From: a virus
Virus record (IMG/VR): IMGVR_UViG_3300044712_000991
Span: 62,001 to 126,000 of that record
DNA: 64,000 nucleotides
Reading direction: 5' to 3' (one strand)
This document shows, one piece after another, positions 53,881 through 60,979 of the stretch (its first letter is position 1; every line of letters begins with the position of its first letter). Below the pieces are notes generated by a model. That model ran no database searches. It was not told where the DNA came from and saw only the letters and a program-made list of their open reading frames with translations. Position numbers and translations under genes: made by a program.

Positions 53881-54384
53881 TTATTTACCGTGACACTTCT
53901 TGTACTTCTCGCCGCTTCCGCAGAAACAGGGGTCGTTGCGACCGATGTTCGTCGGGATAACGACCCCTGTGTCGGTCATCAGAAGACCATCGAGGTGGTC
54001 GAGTTCGTGCTGGTAGACGATGGCATCCATCTCGGTCAGCACGTACGTCCCACCGAGGTCATCCGAGGCCTCGCACTGAGAGTAGCGTGGGACGAGACAT
54101 TGTACTCCGGGAAGGCTGAGGCAACCCTCGCGGGACTCCACGAGGGGCTCCCGGAGTTCGCGCATCATGGGGTTCGCCACCCTGATGATCTTCCGCTCGT
54201 CCTCAACCATCGAGTAGTACACGAACGCCCTGCGCTGGATACCCACCTGTGGGGCGGACACTCCAATGGCCTCCGAGCATCCTCTGAGCGTTTCTTCGAG
54301 GATGCGGAAGACCTGCTCCTGTTCCTCGACCGCAAGGGGGAGGCAGATGAGACTCAACTGCTGCCTGTCGGTCACGATGCGCAT
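53881..54384 (-). CDS. peptide deformylase with C-terminal SEC-C motif
   Basis: The ATG at 54384 with AGGAGG is used. Three deformylase motifs are present: AIGVSAPQVGI (motif 1), REGCLSLPG with the metal-binding cysteine, and YQHELDHLDG with the two histidines and catalytic glutamate. At 167 residues including its tail the enzyme core is compact. The C-terminal 19 residues RNDPCFCGSGEKYKKCHGK are a SEC-C zinc motif known from SecA and fused proteins. The enzyme removes the formyl group of new polypeptides. Phage deformylases are known; the SEC-C tail is unusual and may guide it to ribosomes or SecB. Confidence 0.9.
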   Translation of the reverse strand: MRIVTDRQQLSLICLPLAVEEQEQVFRILEETLRGCSEAIGVSAPQVGIQRRAFVYYSMVEDERKIIRVANPMMRELREPLVESREGCLSLPGVQCLVPRYSQCEASDDLGGTYVLTEMDAIVYQHELDHLDGLLMTDTGVVIPTNIGRNDPCFCGSGEKYKKCHGK

Positions 54385-54632
54385 GTGCACCCTCCTGCAT
54401 CGCACAGCGTAGGCGCTTCAATCGTGGAGGTGGATAAGACCTTCACGAACAGCACGCCCCGATGTTTCTGCTCCTCAGGGGCATCCTCGACACCCACACT
54501 GACAAGTCCTGCCAGGGGTGGGACTTCCTTGTACGCCACCTGTGTCGAGATAGAAGCGAGCAGTTGCTTCGCATCATCCTCCGACAGCAGGAGAGTCCAG
54601 CGCTTCATGCTCTCATTGTATTCCAGAGTCAT
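54372..54632 (-). CDS. hypothetical protein, 86 aa
   Basis: Short protein with DDAKQLLASISTQVAYKEVP and VLFVKVLSTSTIEAPTLC, ending in a Cys-rich tail CDAGGCTCAS. GAGGAGGAAC lies upstream at slightly long spacing. It overlaps the deformylase start by 13 bases, suggesting coupling. No family recognised. Confidence 0.6.
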   Translation of the reverse strand: MTLEYNESMKRWTLLLSEDDAKQLLASISTQVAYKEVPPLAGLVSVGVEDAPEEQKHRGVLFVKVLSTSTIEAPTLCDAGGCTCAS

Positions 54633-55251
54633 CCGTACGTTCCTCCTCAGTTGTTCGTTGATTTTCCACTGCGTTTGCGTAGTACTTCCAGACCATGCTG
54701 TCGGCCTCGACGCTAGAGAGGCACATCAGATCACAGGCGGCCAACCACAGGCGTTCGAGTTCATCGTACTGCTTGGGGCTGGTCGGGGTGCTCTTGGGAA
54801 TCACGCGCTCGGGATGTATCTTTTGCAGGTATTTCAGGATGTGGGTGTCCAGCACGGCCATGCGTAGGTTCAGGCGGCTGTGGAGCAGGAAGAACCTGCT
54901 CGTCTTCGGTCCCACCCCGTGGAACTTCCGCAGGTCTTCCAAGGTGCACATTCTAAGGTTGATCCCCGAGGTGACTATCTGCTTGTACGACTTGGTCAGC
55001 ACATCATACCGACCGAGGTGTGCGCGTTGAAGGTTGATCCGGAGAGTCCCGTTACCGACCATGTGGCGTACACGACCAAACGGGGTGCCACCCTTGTCCA
55101 TCGCTAGGAACTTGTCAAGTGCCTTCTCTATCATGGTTGCCCTTTTTCCGGCCACTGCGACCGCAAAGAGGAGGAAGCGTTCAAGTTGTTCCTGGGTGAG
55201 GGTAGTATGGGGATCAGGTGACTTGACATCGAATGGTCGTTCGTTTATCAT
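54613..55251 (-). CDS. HhH-GPD DNA glycosylase (8-oxoguanine type)
   Basis: The 212-residue protein contains a helix-hairpin-helix FHGVGPKTSRFFLL with the lysine at the position of catalytic Schiff-base lysine, and AVLDTHILKYLQ with the conserved aspartate about 20 residues later. The N-terminal part (LERFLLFAVAVAGKRATMIE) fits phage 8-oxoguanine glycosylase / endonuclease III relatives. It would excise oxidised bases. The ATG at 55251 lies exactly where a transcript from promoter P2 should begin, so its mRNA may be leaderless; GAGAG is only a weak ribosome site. Confidence 0.78.
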   Translation of the reverse strand: MINERPFDVKSPDPHTTLTQEQLERFLLFAVAVAGKRATMIEKALDKFLAMDKGGTPFGRVRHMVGNGTLRINLQRAHLGRYDVLTKSYKQIVTSGINLRMCTLEDLRKFHGVGPKTSRFFLLHSRLNLRMAVLDTHILKYLQKIHPERVIPKSTPTSPKQYDELERLWLAACDLMCLSSVEADSMVWKYYANAVENQRTTEEERTDDSGIQ

Positions 55252-55257
55252 GCTCTC

Positions 55258-55286
55258 AATATACAACATTTTTTGCGAGAAGTCAA
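55258..55286 (-). promoter_or_regulatory. early sigma70-type promoter P2
   Basis: Minus strand: TTGACT (55281-55286), 17-bp spacer, TATATT (55258-55263). Only six bases separate the -10 from the glycosylase ATG. Confidence 0.88.
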
Positions 55287-55288
55287 GT

Positions 55289-55753
55289 TCAATTTACGCT
55301 CACCTTCGCGTTCAGTGGTATTGGGCGTGCGCCAAGTACACCTCGTTCAATCCCTTGTGCAAGGAGGATACATGTATCCGCCACGCAGCAGATACCGAGA
55401 GCGTACTGTGCCGAGGCAACAAACTCCCGTACCTCCGCAAAGCGACCTTCCGGGGGAGCGCTTGCGGTTGCCCAAGTGAACAAACAATCATCGATGAATC
55501 GCGTGATCTCCGCGTACAGTGCGACCTTATCGGTCTCAGGTCTAATCATGTCCACGAGGTAGTCATCCACAGGGTATCCCTCATCTCTGAGAACTTCTCC
55601 ACCCACACGGTCTCGTACGGCCATCAGGAAGCGCATATACACTTGAGCGGGTGTGTACTCCTCCACAGGAATGAGCGACCCATCCTCCCGCGTACGGGCG
55701 AGGGGTCCCATGGTAGATGAATACAACTTCAGAGCTTCCGCCATGGGCATCAT
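55289..55753 (-). CDS. hypothetical protein, 154 aa
   Basis: Helical protein with two Met-Ala segments at the start and PVDDYLVDMIRPETDKVALY, then FIDDCLFTWATASAPPEG. AAGGA is nine bases upstream; the start overlaps the stop of the previous gene (GATGATG). Not recognised. Confidence 0.65.
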   Translation of the reverse strand: MMPMAEALKLYSSTMGPLARTREDGSLIPVEEYTPAQVYMRFLMAVRDRVGGEVLRDEGYPVDDYLVDMIRPETDKVALYAEITRFIDDCLFTWATASAPPEGRFAEVREFVASAQYALGICCVADTCILLAQGIERGVLGARPIPLNAKVSVN

Positions 55754-56226
55754 CGGGGACTGTCCTTCACATGGTAGTACGTACTCACGGGTCTACTGTG
55801 ATACGTGGATTGCTGTAGCACGTTGGACACCGTAATGAACGCGTACACAAGACCCCCTATCTTTGTGTACTGTGCCAGATAGGTCACGGTGTACATCTGT
55901 CCATCCGATCCCACACAGCGAAACTCCCGTACCACCCCGTTCACGGCCACGAAGTTCTGCACGGTCGCGGCGATACGGAACTTGGTCTCCCCGATGTGGA
56001 TGGTCTGTCCCTCGTGGTACACCCGAAGGGACTTCGGGGCAGGTCCAGAACTCTCATACTTTGGTGTACGCACGACCACCCCCTGGGGGTAGAACATGAA
56101 TGCGGGGGGCTTCCTGGGTTCCCCGTGTGCGCTTGAGATAGCGAGCAACCACAGACCGCCGATCAACAGGAGCAGTACGACGATTGTCGCGGATGCCCAC
56201 ACGTAGTCCTTTGTTCTCTGTGTCAT
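55750..56226 (-). CDS. membrane-anchored hypothetical protein, 158 aa
   Basis: N-terminal membrane helix WASATIVVLLLLIGGLWLLA, then a soluble beta-rich part (TIHIGETKFRIAATVQNFVA; QMYTVTYLAQYTKIGGLVYA). Orientation is probably N-in with the domain outside. Start has GGGAGAAC and overlaps the previous stop. Not recognised. Confidence 0.65.
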   Translation of the reverse strand: MTQRTKDYVWASATIVVLLLLIGGLWLLAISSAHGEPRKPPAFMFYPQGVVVRTPKYESSGPAPKSLRVYHEGQTIHIGETKFRIAATVQNFVAVNGVVREFRCVGSDGQMYTVTYLAQYTKIGGLVYAFITVSNVLQQSTYHSRPVSTYYHVKDSPR

Positions 56227-56939
56227 ACTTCGTTCTCCCTCGGTAGTGCTGCGCGTATCTTACGACCAACACGGGATTGTACGACCTTCCACACTCGTTT
56301 GTCCTCGGAGATCAGGGGGCGCAACAATCCCACTTCTGCTCTCCATTTGGATCGCGCTTCGAGGCACAGTCCGAGGATTTCCACGCGGGACATCGGGCAG
56401 TCCCCACCAAACCCATCGTGGAGCTTATCCACGACGTCCATGAGGAGCGTGTGCTCGATGAGCATCTCCTGCGTGTACTGATCCCGCACCGCCCACAGTT
56501 GGGGCATCTCCGCCCGAAACTCGGGGATATCGGGACACACCTCTTCCACGAAGTACCGCATGTCCTCGCAGTCCATGAGGTCGTAGTTCACAACGTTCGC
56601 ATCATGCCAGTAGACCCACAGACGCACGGGGAGAGTCCATCCCTCGGGGACGTACTCGATGAGGTACTTGAGGTTCGTGTTCCCCTGCTCGTGCCGGACG
56701 TCCTTAACGGCGTACACCCCGATAGCTGGCAGAGGTACACTCATGGTCAACGCGACAGGTAGCGAGGAGTCCACTCGGGACTGCCAGTCGATGATAAGGT
56801 CCCCCTTGAGGGGTGGGAGCCACAACAATTTGGTTCCCTGGGATACTCTGCGCATCCCATCGTTCTTCCACTGTTCGAAGGTCTTTCGGCTCGGTTGCCA
56901 CGCGGAGCGTTTGACGGTTTGATATGATTGGTAGTCCAT
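56223..56939 (-). CDS. hypothetical protein, 238 aa
   Basis: First gene after promoter P3. Beta-rich N-terminal half (LPVALTMSVPLPAIGVYAVK; YLIEYVPEGWTLPVRLWVYW) and helical C-terminal half (SRVEILGLCLEARSKWRAEV). The ATG at 56939 lies five bases past the -10, implying a leaderless mRNA, or else translation from the ATG at residue 29 of this ORF. Not recognised. Confidence 0.6.
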   Translation of the reverse strand: MDYQSYQTVKRSAWQPSRKTFEQWKNDGMRRVSQGTKLLWLPPLKGDLIIDWQSRVDSSLPVALTMSVPLPAIGVYAVKDVRHEQGNTNLKYLIEYVPEGWTLPVRLWVYWHDANVVNYDLMDCEDMRYFVEEVCPDIPEFRAEMPQLWAVRDQYTQEMLIEHTLLMDVVDKLHDGFGGDCPMSRVEILGLCLEARSKWRAEVGLLRPLISEDKRVWKVVQSRVGRKIRAALPRENEV

Positions 56940-56944
56940 GGTCT

Positions 56945-56973
56945 AATATACAACAACTGCTGGAAAAAGTCAA
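56945..56973 (-). promoter_or_regulatory. early sigma70-type promoter P3
   Basis: Minus strand: TTGACT (56968-56973), 17-bp spacer, TATATT (56945-56950). It directly follows a terminator, so it must start the 56223-56939 transcript. Confidence 0.9.
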
Positions 56974-56982
56974 GTCCCTAGG

Positions 56983-57023
56983 CAAAGAAAAACCCAGGAT
57001 GACCGTTACGCGCATCCTGGGTT
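56983..57023 (-). terminator. terminator after the 57049 lipoprotein gene
   Basis: Arms AACCCAGGATG (56991-57001) and its complement (57013-57023), followed on the minus strand by TTTCTTTG. It divides the early region into two transcripts. Confidence 0.88.
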
Positions 57024-57048
57024 GAGGTCTCTTTATCGGGTATGCCTT

Positions 57049-57468
57049 CTACTGAAGCGCGTACACCCATTGATAGTTCGCATCTCTGACCCTCAAGAAC
57101 ATCAGCTTCTTCTGCAACAATACATGGAGGGTGACGAGTACGGGGGTGTTCTGTTCATCCCGACATATCCACGACACGGATTTCTCCTGCTCGGTGTCCA
57201 AGCCTTGCCCGTGGGAGACAATGGTATACTGCTGTGACTCCTCGGAATTGATGGTAATGACCCCCGTGGTGATGCTGATGGCCACCCGAGGGACGACTTC
57301 GGAGGTTCGCGTTTCGCCCGTGTTGAGATCAGTACGCGAGATCGCCACAGCCCAGACGGTCTTGTACTCCGCAAACTGCGTGTAGGCCGGTGTACAGGAA
57401 ATCATCTGTGTCAAGGGAAGGAGGATGCTCAGAATGAACACCGCTCGCAGTGAGGTACGTGTGTGCAT
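57049..57468 (-). CDS. predicted lipoprotein, 139 aa
   Basis: N-terminal signal LRAVFILSILLPLTQMISC gives a possible lipobox (MISC), with a mature domain of mixed beta character (KTVWAVAISRTDLNTGETRT; TPVLVTLHVLLQKKLMFLRV). AAAGGA supports the start. It is followed by a terminator. Such phage lipoproteins often act in superinfection exclusion, but nothing here proves that. Confidence 0.65.
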   Translation of the reverse strand: MHTRTSLRAVFILSILLPLTQMISCTPAYTQFAEYKTVWAVAISRTDLNTGETRTSEVVPRVAISITTGVITINSEESQQYTIVSHGQGLDTEQEKSVSWICRDEQNTPVLVTLHVLLQKKLMFLRVRDANYQWVYALQ

Positions 57469-57485
57469 ATACTACTATCCTTTCG

Positions 57486-57893
57486 TTAGGTGGTGATGAT
57501 GATGTATAGCACGAGCGCCGCGATGTTCACGACCCACAGGAGTCCCCACAAGAGTTTCTTGTCCCCCCACCATTTGCCGTGGTTAGCATCCGTGTGAAAC
57601 ACCCGATCGACCACGAAGTGTGACCAGCAGTGGGGAATCCACTGAGCGATCTTGTACAACTTGCCATCTGGCCGGTGGAAACTGCTGTACAGATTCCAGG
57701 TCCCGAACGCATAGAGTTCGAGACTGAAACTAATGTCGGGCGCAGCGCCCAGCACCCAGTTGACCGTGGTGTACACCCCCAACCAGAGGGGCGCGAGGTG
57801 CACGCCGAACAGCGAGAGCACCAGGAGATCGAGGTAGAGCCCAACGAGGGCGGTGAATGTACCGTGCCAAACGAAATCCGTAGCGATAGCCAT
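57486..57893 (-). CDS. membrane protein with about three spans, 135 aa
   Basis: The ATG at 57893 with a perfect AAGGAGG is used; the longer ORF would run through the tRNA-Gln gene. Hydrophobic segments ALVGLYLDLLVLSLFGVHLA, LWLGVYTTVNWVLGA and LWGLLWVVNIAALVLYIII; between them HCWSHFVVDRVFHTDANHG has several His and Asp residues. No family recognised. Confidence 0.65.
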   Translation of the reverse strand: MAIATDFVWHGTFTALVGLYLDLLVLSLFGVHLAPLWLGVYTTVNWVLGAAPDISFSLELYAFGTWNLYSSFHRPDGKLYKIAQWIPHCWSHFVVDRVFHTDANHGKWWGDKKLLWGLLWVVNIAALVLYIIITT

Positions 57894-57913
57894 ATGTTTC
57901 CTCCTTAGATAAG

Positions 57914-57987
57914 TGGCTGTGGGCAAAGGAGTCGAACCTCTACTAGCGCCTCCAAAGGGCGCTGTCCTGCCATTAGACGAGCCCACA
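57914..57987 (-). tRNA. tRNA-Gln (anticodon UUG)
   Basis: Cloverleaf fits: acceptor TGTGGGC/GCCCACA with the U1-A72 pair usual for tRNA-Gln, anticodon stem GCGCC/GGCGC with loop CTTTGGA (anticodon TTG), T-stem AGAGG/CCTTT around TTCGACT. Discriminator G73, and the 3' CCA is encoded. Confidence 0.93.
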
Positions 57988-57994
57988 ATGTGTA

Positions 57995-58378
57995 CTACTG
58001 GTGTATCCATGTATTCACACGCGCCCTGTACTCACGTGATCTCTCCGCTCTCGCAGTACGGCATTCCGGGCATCGACAACCTTTTCTATAAGCGGTCGAT
58101 GTACCATGTTTCAGGGGCTTCTTCAACAATTTTGATGTTTCCTCCTGATGATGCTTTGCACATAGTACAATACATTTCGCAAGTTCCTCGTCTCTGCGCA
58201 CTTGTGACCAGGACCATATGCGGTGGGATACCTTCTGTTCGGAATCTACGTGATGGAGTTCCAGCCCATCGGTCTCTGTGCAGCGTGCGCAGGTCTTACC
58301 AATGAAGTAGTAGGCACGCCGTTCAGCGTACCACCGTCTCTGGAATGCTCGCTGTTTATCCCGATTCTTATACCCCAC
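57995..58378 (-). CDS. HNH endonuclease-like protein, 127 aa
   Basis: GTG start at 58378 with GGAGCAACTCC. CARCTETDGLELHHVDSEQK holds the first zinc cysteines and the HH of the HNH motif; IVLCAKHHQEE completes it, and a second pair CRCPEC follows. The first 25 residues are basic. HNH proteins of this size are free-standing nicking endonucleases, or stand-alone DNA-binding nucleases in phage lysis of host DNA. It lies just upstream of tRNA-Gln. Confidence 0.8.
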   Translation of the reverse strand: MGYKNRDKQRAFQRRWYAERRAYYFIGKTCARCTETDGLELHHVDSEQKVSHRIWSWSQVRRDEELAKCIVLCAKHHQEETSKLLKKPLKHGTSTAYRKGCRCPECRTARAERSREYRARVNTWIHQ

Positions 58379-58682
58379 GGAGTTGCTCCATTATTGGACG
58401 ACCGTAACCTTCGGCTCGTAGTTTCTTCACGAGTTTGGTAGACAACAGGGTCTCGTTGCGCCCAATGTGGTACAGATGACACTCCGAGCACTTGTAGGCC
58501 ACCAACTTGTATGTGCTTGTGCCCATGGCGTTCATGTGCTTCGCGGCCTCCACAGCCTGATCGTGGTTCGCGAACTTCTTCTTCGGGAGTTTAATCAGCA
58601 GTCCATCGGGACCCATACCGAGCGTCTTGTTGCAGGGGTTGTGGTGGACTACCTTCGGCTTGTCATTCTTGTCTGGTTGCAT
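58368..58682 (-). CDS. small CxxC protein, 104 aa
   Basis: The ATG at 58682 has AGGAG very close; an in-frame ATG at 58706 is the alternative start. VAYKCSECHLYHIGRNE gives a half zinc ribbon (CSEC and H-x-x-H). DNA-binding-like helices AKHMNAMGTSTYKLVA and LVKKLRAEGYGRPIME surround it. It overlaps the HNH gene by 11 bases. Function unknown. Confidence 0.6.
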   Translation of the reverse strand: MQPDKNDKPKVVHHNPCNKTLGMGPDGLLIKLPKKKFANHDQAVEAAKHMNAMGTSTYKLVAYKCSECHLYHIGRNETLLSTKLVKKLRAEGYGRPIMEQLRGV

Positions 58683-58706
58683 ACTCCTGTCGGATGTTAA
58701 CAACAT

Positions 58707-59012
58707 ACGCGCACGATAACGCCGTGAATGTTACTATGCACCACACATGTTACTACGATGAAAAAGAAGCGCCCGTTAGCACGTTGTCCCTCTACGGAAT
58801 CAGAGAAGGTTGGAGTCGCCCGGGGAGAAAGGGTAAGCCCTGGGTCGGTATAAGGCACGTGCCCTCACCTGATAAACAACAGCGCATGTCCTTGGCGTTC
58901 ATCTCACTCCCGTGCACATGCTGATCTGCCCACGGGTCATCGAATGATTTGCATTGGTGGCATTAAGCCAGTCCTGATCAGACTTCTGCTGGCACCAAGG
59001 ACACGCGCTAGT
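58707..59012. other. 306-bp region without a confident gene
   Basis: On the minus strand 58792-58902 could encode a 36-residue peptide (MNAKDMRCCLSGEGTC...) with GGGAG four to five bases upstream, and an overlapping open stretch without a start contains CPWC. Codon patterns are not convincing, and a decayed zinc-ribbon gene is possible. No tRNA or promoter could be supported. Confidence 0.35.
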
Positions 59013-59237
59013 CTACGGCTTCCCGCCGTTGGTGTTCTCGGGATGCGCCGCGTGGCGCTCTTCATACTGATCCCGAGCGAGAATCTCGCGCCGCACGGCG
59101 GCATCCGTGCTGTCCACGCTCCGTTGATACTCGGAGGCCGACCGCACGGTCTTCTGCGTTGTGCATCCGCTCGTGAGTACGCCTACGGTCACCATAAGCA
59201 GAAGCACAGTGAGTGTCGAAAACTTATGAGTTCGCAT
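59013..59237 (-). CDS. predicted lipoprotein, 74 aa
   Basis: The ATG at 59237 follows AAAGG. Signal peptide TLTVLLLMVTVGVLTSGC ends in a good lipobox (LTSGC), and the mature part is charged and helical (SASEYQRSVDSTDAAVRREI). Size and form recall o-spanins, but the neighbouring small protein lacks i-spanin features. Confidence 0.72.
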   Translation of the reverse strand: MRTHKFSTLTVLLLMVTVGVLTSGCTTQKTVRSASEYQRSVDSTDAAVRREILARDQYEERHAAHPENTNGGKP

Positions 59238-59264
59238 ACTAGCCTTTCGTTGGGTACCACACAT

Positions 59265-59366
59265 CTACAACGCGTTGCCTATCAAGGAGAACACAGCCAC
59301 CACTATCGCATCCCACACGAGGAACAACCCTATCCACGTCAGCCTCTCCCGCGAGTCCTCTAGCAT
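59265..59366 (-). CDS. 33-aa single-span membrane peptide
   Basis: MLEDSRERLTWIGLFLVWDA continuing into IVVAVFSLIGNAL: a charged N-terminus and one hydrophobic helix. A perfect AAGGAGG lies eight bases upstream and promoter P5 lies just before. It ends 28 bp before the lipoprotein gene. Too short for gene finders, but the strong translation signal makes it credible. Confidence 0.65.
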   Translation of the reverse strand: MLEDSRERLTWIGLFLVWDAIVVAVFSLIGNAL

Positions 59367-59390
59367 GGCGACCTCCTTGTGCTTGTATGG

Positions 59391-59419
59391 AATATACCAC
59401 ATCCTGTGGTGAAAGTCAA
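59391..59419 (-). promoter_or_regulatory. early sigma70-type promoter P5
   Basis: Minus strand: TTGACT (59414-59419), 17-bp spacer, TATATT (59391-59396). It drives the 33-aa membrane peptide and lipoprotein. Confidence 0.9.
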
Positions 59420-59453
59420 GTCCCCTTGAAAATAAAGTTGCCCCCGCGCAGGT

Positions 59454-59705
59454 CTAGAGCGAGGCGTGGACTGCCTCCTGAATATCGACCGTACTGTGAG
59501 AGCATGTGGTATCCAAGCGATGCCGAAGCCTTTCTAGGACAAGGTCGCTCTCATGCTCCTGCGCCTCATCGCGTTCCCATTCCATGAGCTTCGCCAGGAC
59601 TTCCTCTTCCCACGAAGCCAACTGTCGTTTGATCTCCTTCTGTCCTTCCCGACGAAGGTGTTTACTGTTCTGTCGCGCACGAATACGGTTGGACACTTCC
59701 TGCAT
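59454..59705 (-). CDS. hypothetical helical protein, 83 aa
   Basis: Highly charged and helical throughout (RREGQKEIKRQLASWEEEVL; AKLMEWERDEAQEHESDLVL), a probable coiled coil. GGAGAAC is nine bases upstream. No family recognised. Confidence 0.6.
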   Translation of the reverse strand: MQEVSNRIRARQNSKHLRREGQKEIKRQLASWEEEVLAKLMEWERDEAQEHESDLVLERLRHRLDTTCSHSTVDIQEAVHASL

Positions 59706-59728
59706 AGACCTGTTCTCCGTGATAATGA

Positions 59729-59911
59729 TTAGTCAACTAGTAGAATATCGACTACCGTGGGATGGAAAGAACCCCACTCCAGCGTGAACACTCTGAGCGC
59801 CTCTTCCTTGTTGTTTGCGAGAAAGAAGGCATCCCCGTGCACTAGTCTTCCCGAGCGTTTGGATGTGTACGCAAAGCGCACACGCCACGATCCGAACTCC
59901 GACTCACGCAT
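59729..59911 (-). CDS. hypothetical protein, 60 aa
   Basis: The ATG at 59911 overlaps the stop of the previous gene (ATGCGTGA), suggesting coupled translation; 59923 is an alternative. Sequence SWRVRFAYTSKRSGRLVHGD followed by FFLANNKEEALRVF looks like a small beta-beta-alpha fold. No ribosome site is seen. Not recognised. Confidence 0.55.
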   Translation of the reverse strand: MRESEFGSWRVRFAYTSKRSGRLVHGDAFFLANNKEEALRVFTLEWGSFHPTVVDILLVD

Positions 59912-60167
59912 GGGGGTTGTCATTTTTGGGTGCCGTGTTGTTGGGTTCGAAGTTGCGCCCATCCGTACAGTACTCCACGAGGGCGTTTGCCACGAGTTCC
60001 GCCTGTTGGCGGGTCATTACCACGCGTTCCGCGATCTCATCCTTGCCTGTGACCGAGCGAAGTTCCACGAGGTCGAGTCCATCGGCATCGGGTGCGACTT
60101 CGAGGTATTCACCACTCGCATCATCGTAGATGCGGATGTGTCGTTCGATTGAGTACTGCTGTGCCAT
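59904..60167 (-). CDS. hypothetical protein, 87 aa
   Basis: First gene after promoter P4, with AAAGGAG eight bases before the ATG. N-terminal strands (YSIERHIRIYDDASGEYLEV) and a helix (MTRQQAELVANALVEYC). No family recognised. Confidence 0.68.
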   Translation of the reverse strand: MAQQYSIERHIRIYDDASGEYLEVAPDADGLDLVELRSVTGKDEIAERVVMTRQQAELVANALVEYCTDGRNFEPNNTAPKNDNPHA

Positions 60168-60193
60168 AGAGAACTCTCCTTTGTGTAGGACTC

Positions 60194-60222
60194 AATATAC
60201 ACAACAAGAGGTCAAAAGTCAA
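60194..60222 (-). promoter_or_regulatory. early sigma70-type promoter P4
   Basis: Minus strand: TTGACT (60217-60222), 17-bp spacer, TATATT (60194-60199). Leader to the 60167 start is about 20 bases with a good ribosome site. Confidence 0.9.
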
Positions 60223-60264
60223 GTCTATCTGTCCGAAAAAAGTGCTATATCTCGGACAAATACC

Positions 60265-60858
60265 TTAGACTTCCACGCGCTCGTAGACCTTCTTCATCAC
60301 ACCCATCCCCTCAAGATTCTGACAAATCTTGAGGATATCCCCAGGGTGTACGGCGTTCTGATCATACCCCTGGATGTTGATGGCCGCCACGACGATAGGA
60401 GAATCCGTGGTGAGAAGCATGCCCACAAACTCGACCTCCGAACAAATCTCGTTGTCGGGGAAGAAGTTTTTGTGTGCCCAGCGTGCGGGGAGGTGCAAGC
60501 CCGTGACCATCCAGCGCCACATGAACCAGAACAACTGTGCCCACCCGTAGGTGTTCCCCACATACTTGTGGTAGACTGACCACATAGCTTTCTCAGCGTT
60601 CCGTGCGTGCTTGAGCCAACGGTAGACCATCACGTCGTAGTGTGGGTTGGCGGCAGTCCTCTCCCACGGAGTGACGCTCACTGTGAGGTTGGCCTCGAAG
60701 ATTGTCTGCTCACCGTTCTGCTGATTGAAGAACCCGAGAGCGCAGTGGGACCATGGGCTACCAGTGAAGAACCGAATAGCCTTGGACAGGAAATTACCAT
60801 CCCTGTTGTTCACGAAGATGACATCCCCGGGGTTGATAACAAACGTCGTTTTCTGCAT
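60265..60858 (-). CDS. YiiX-like NlpC/P60-superfamily cysteine hydrolase
   Basis: The ATG at 60858 with AAGGAGAAC is used. INPGDVIFVNNRDGNFLSKA, then SPWSHCALGF with the histidine, FEANLTVSVTPW, and further EICSEVEFVGMLL with the probable catalytic cysteine: the circularly permuted YiiX/DUF830 pattern of the NlpC/P60 superfamily. Family members cleave peptide or ester bonds in cell wall or lipids. A role in lysis or host envelope modification is possible. The membrane-like FWFMWRWMVTGLHLP segment may associate with membranes. Confidence 0.75.
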   Translation of the reverse strand: MQKTTFVINPGDVIFVNNRDGNFLSKAIRFFTGSPWSHCALGFFNQQNGEQTIFEANLTVSVTPWERTAANPHYDVMVYRWLKHARNAEKAMWSVYHKYVGNTYGWAQLFWFMWRWMVTGLHLPARWAHKNFFPDNEICSEVEFVGMLLTTDSPIVVAAINIQGYDQNAVHPGDILKICQNLEGMGVMKKVYERVEV

Positions 60859-60892
60859 TGGGGTTCTCCTTGACAGATGGAAGTACTGTGGA

Positions 60893-60967
60893 TGGCACAT
60901 CCACCTCGATTCGAACGAGGAAAACAGGATTTGGAGTCCTGCGGTTTACCGTTGAGCCTATGGATGC
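60893..60967 (-). tRNA. tRNA-Trp (anticodon CCA)
   Basis: Acceptor GCATCCA/TGGATGT (one G-U), anticodon stem CAGGA/TCCTG with loop CTCCAAA (anticodon CCA), T-stem CCTCG/CGAGG around TTCGAAT, discriminator G, encoded CCA. The D-stem is imperfect. Confidence 0.9.
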
Positions 60968-60979
60968 GAGTACATAAAG

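Noticed and set aside
58694-58924. 76-residue plus-strand ORF
   Set aside because: No ribosome site, opposite to the transcription of all neighbours, and no recognisable features.
59013-59366. Spanin pair from the lipoprotein and the 33-aa membrane peptide
   Set aside because: The small peptide has no periplasmic coiled-coil part, so it cannot be a normal i-spanin.
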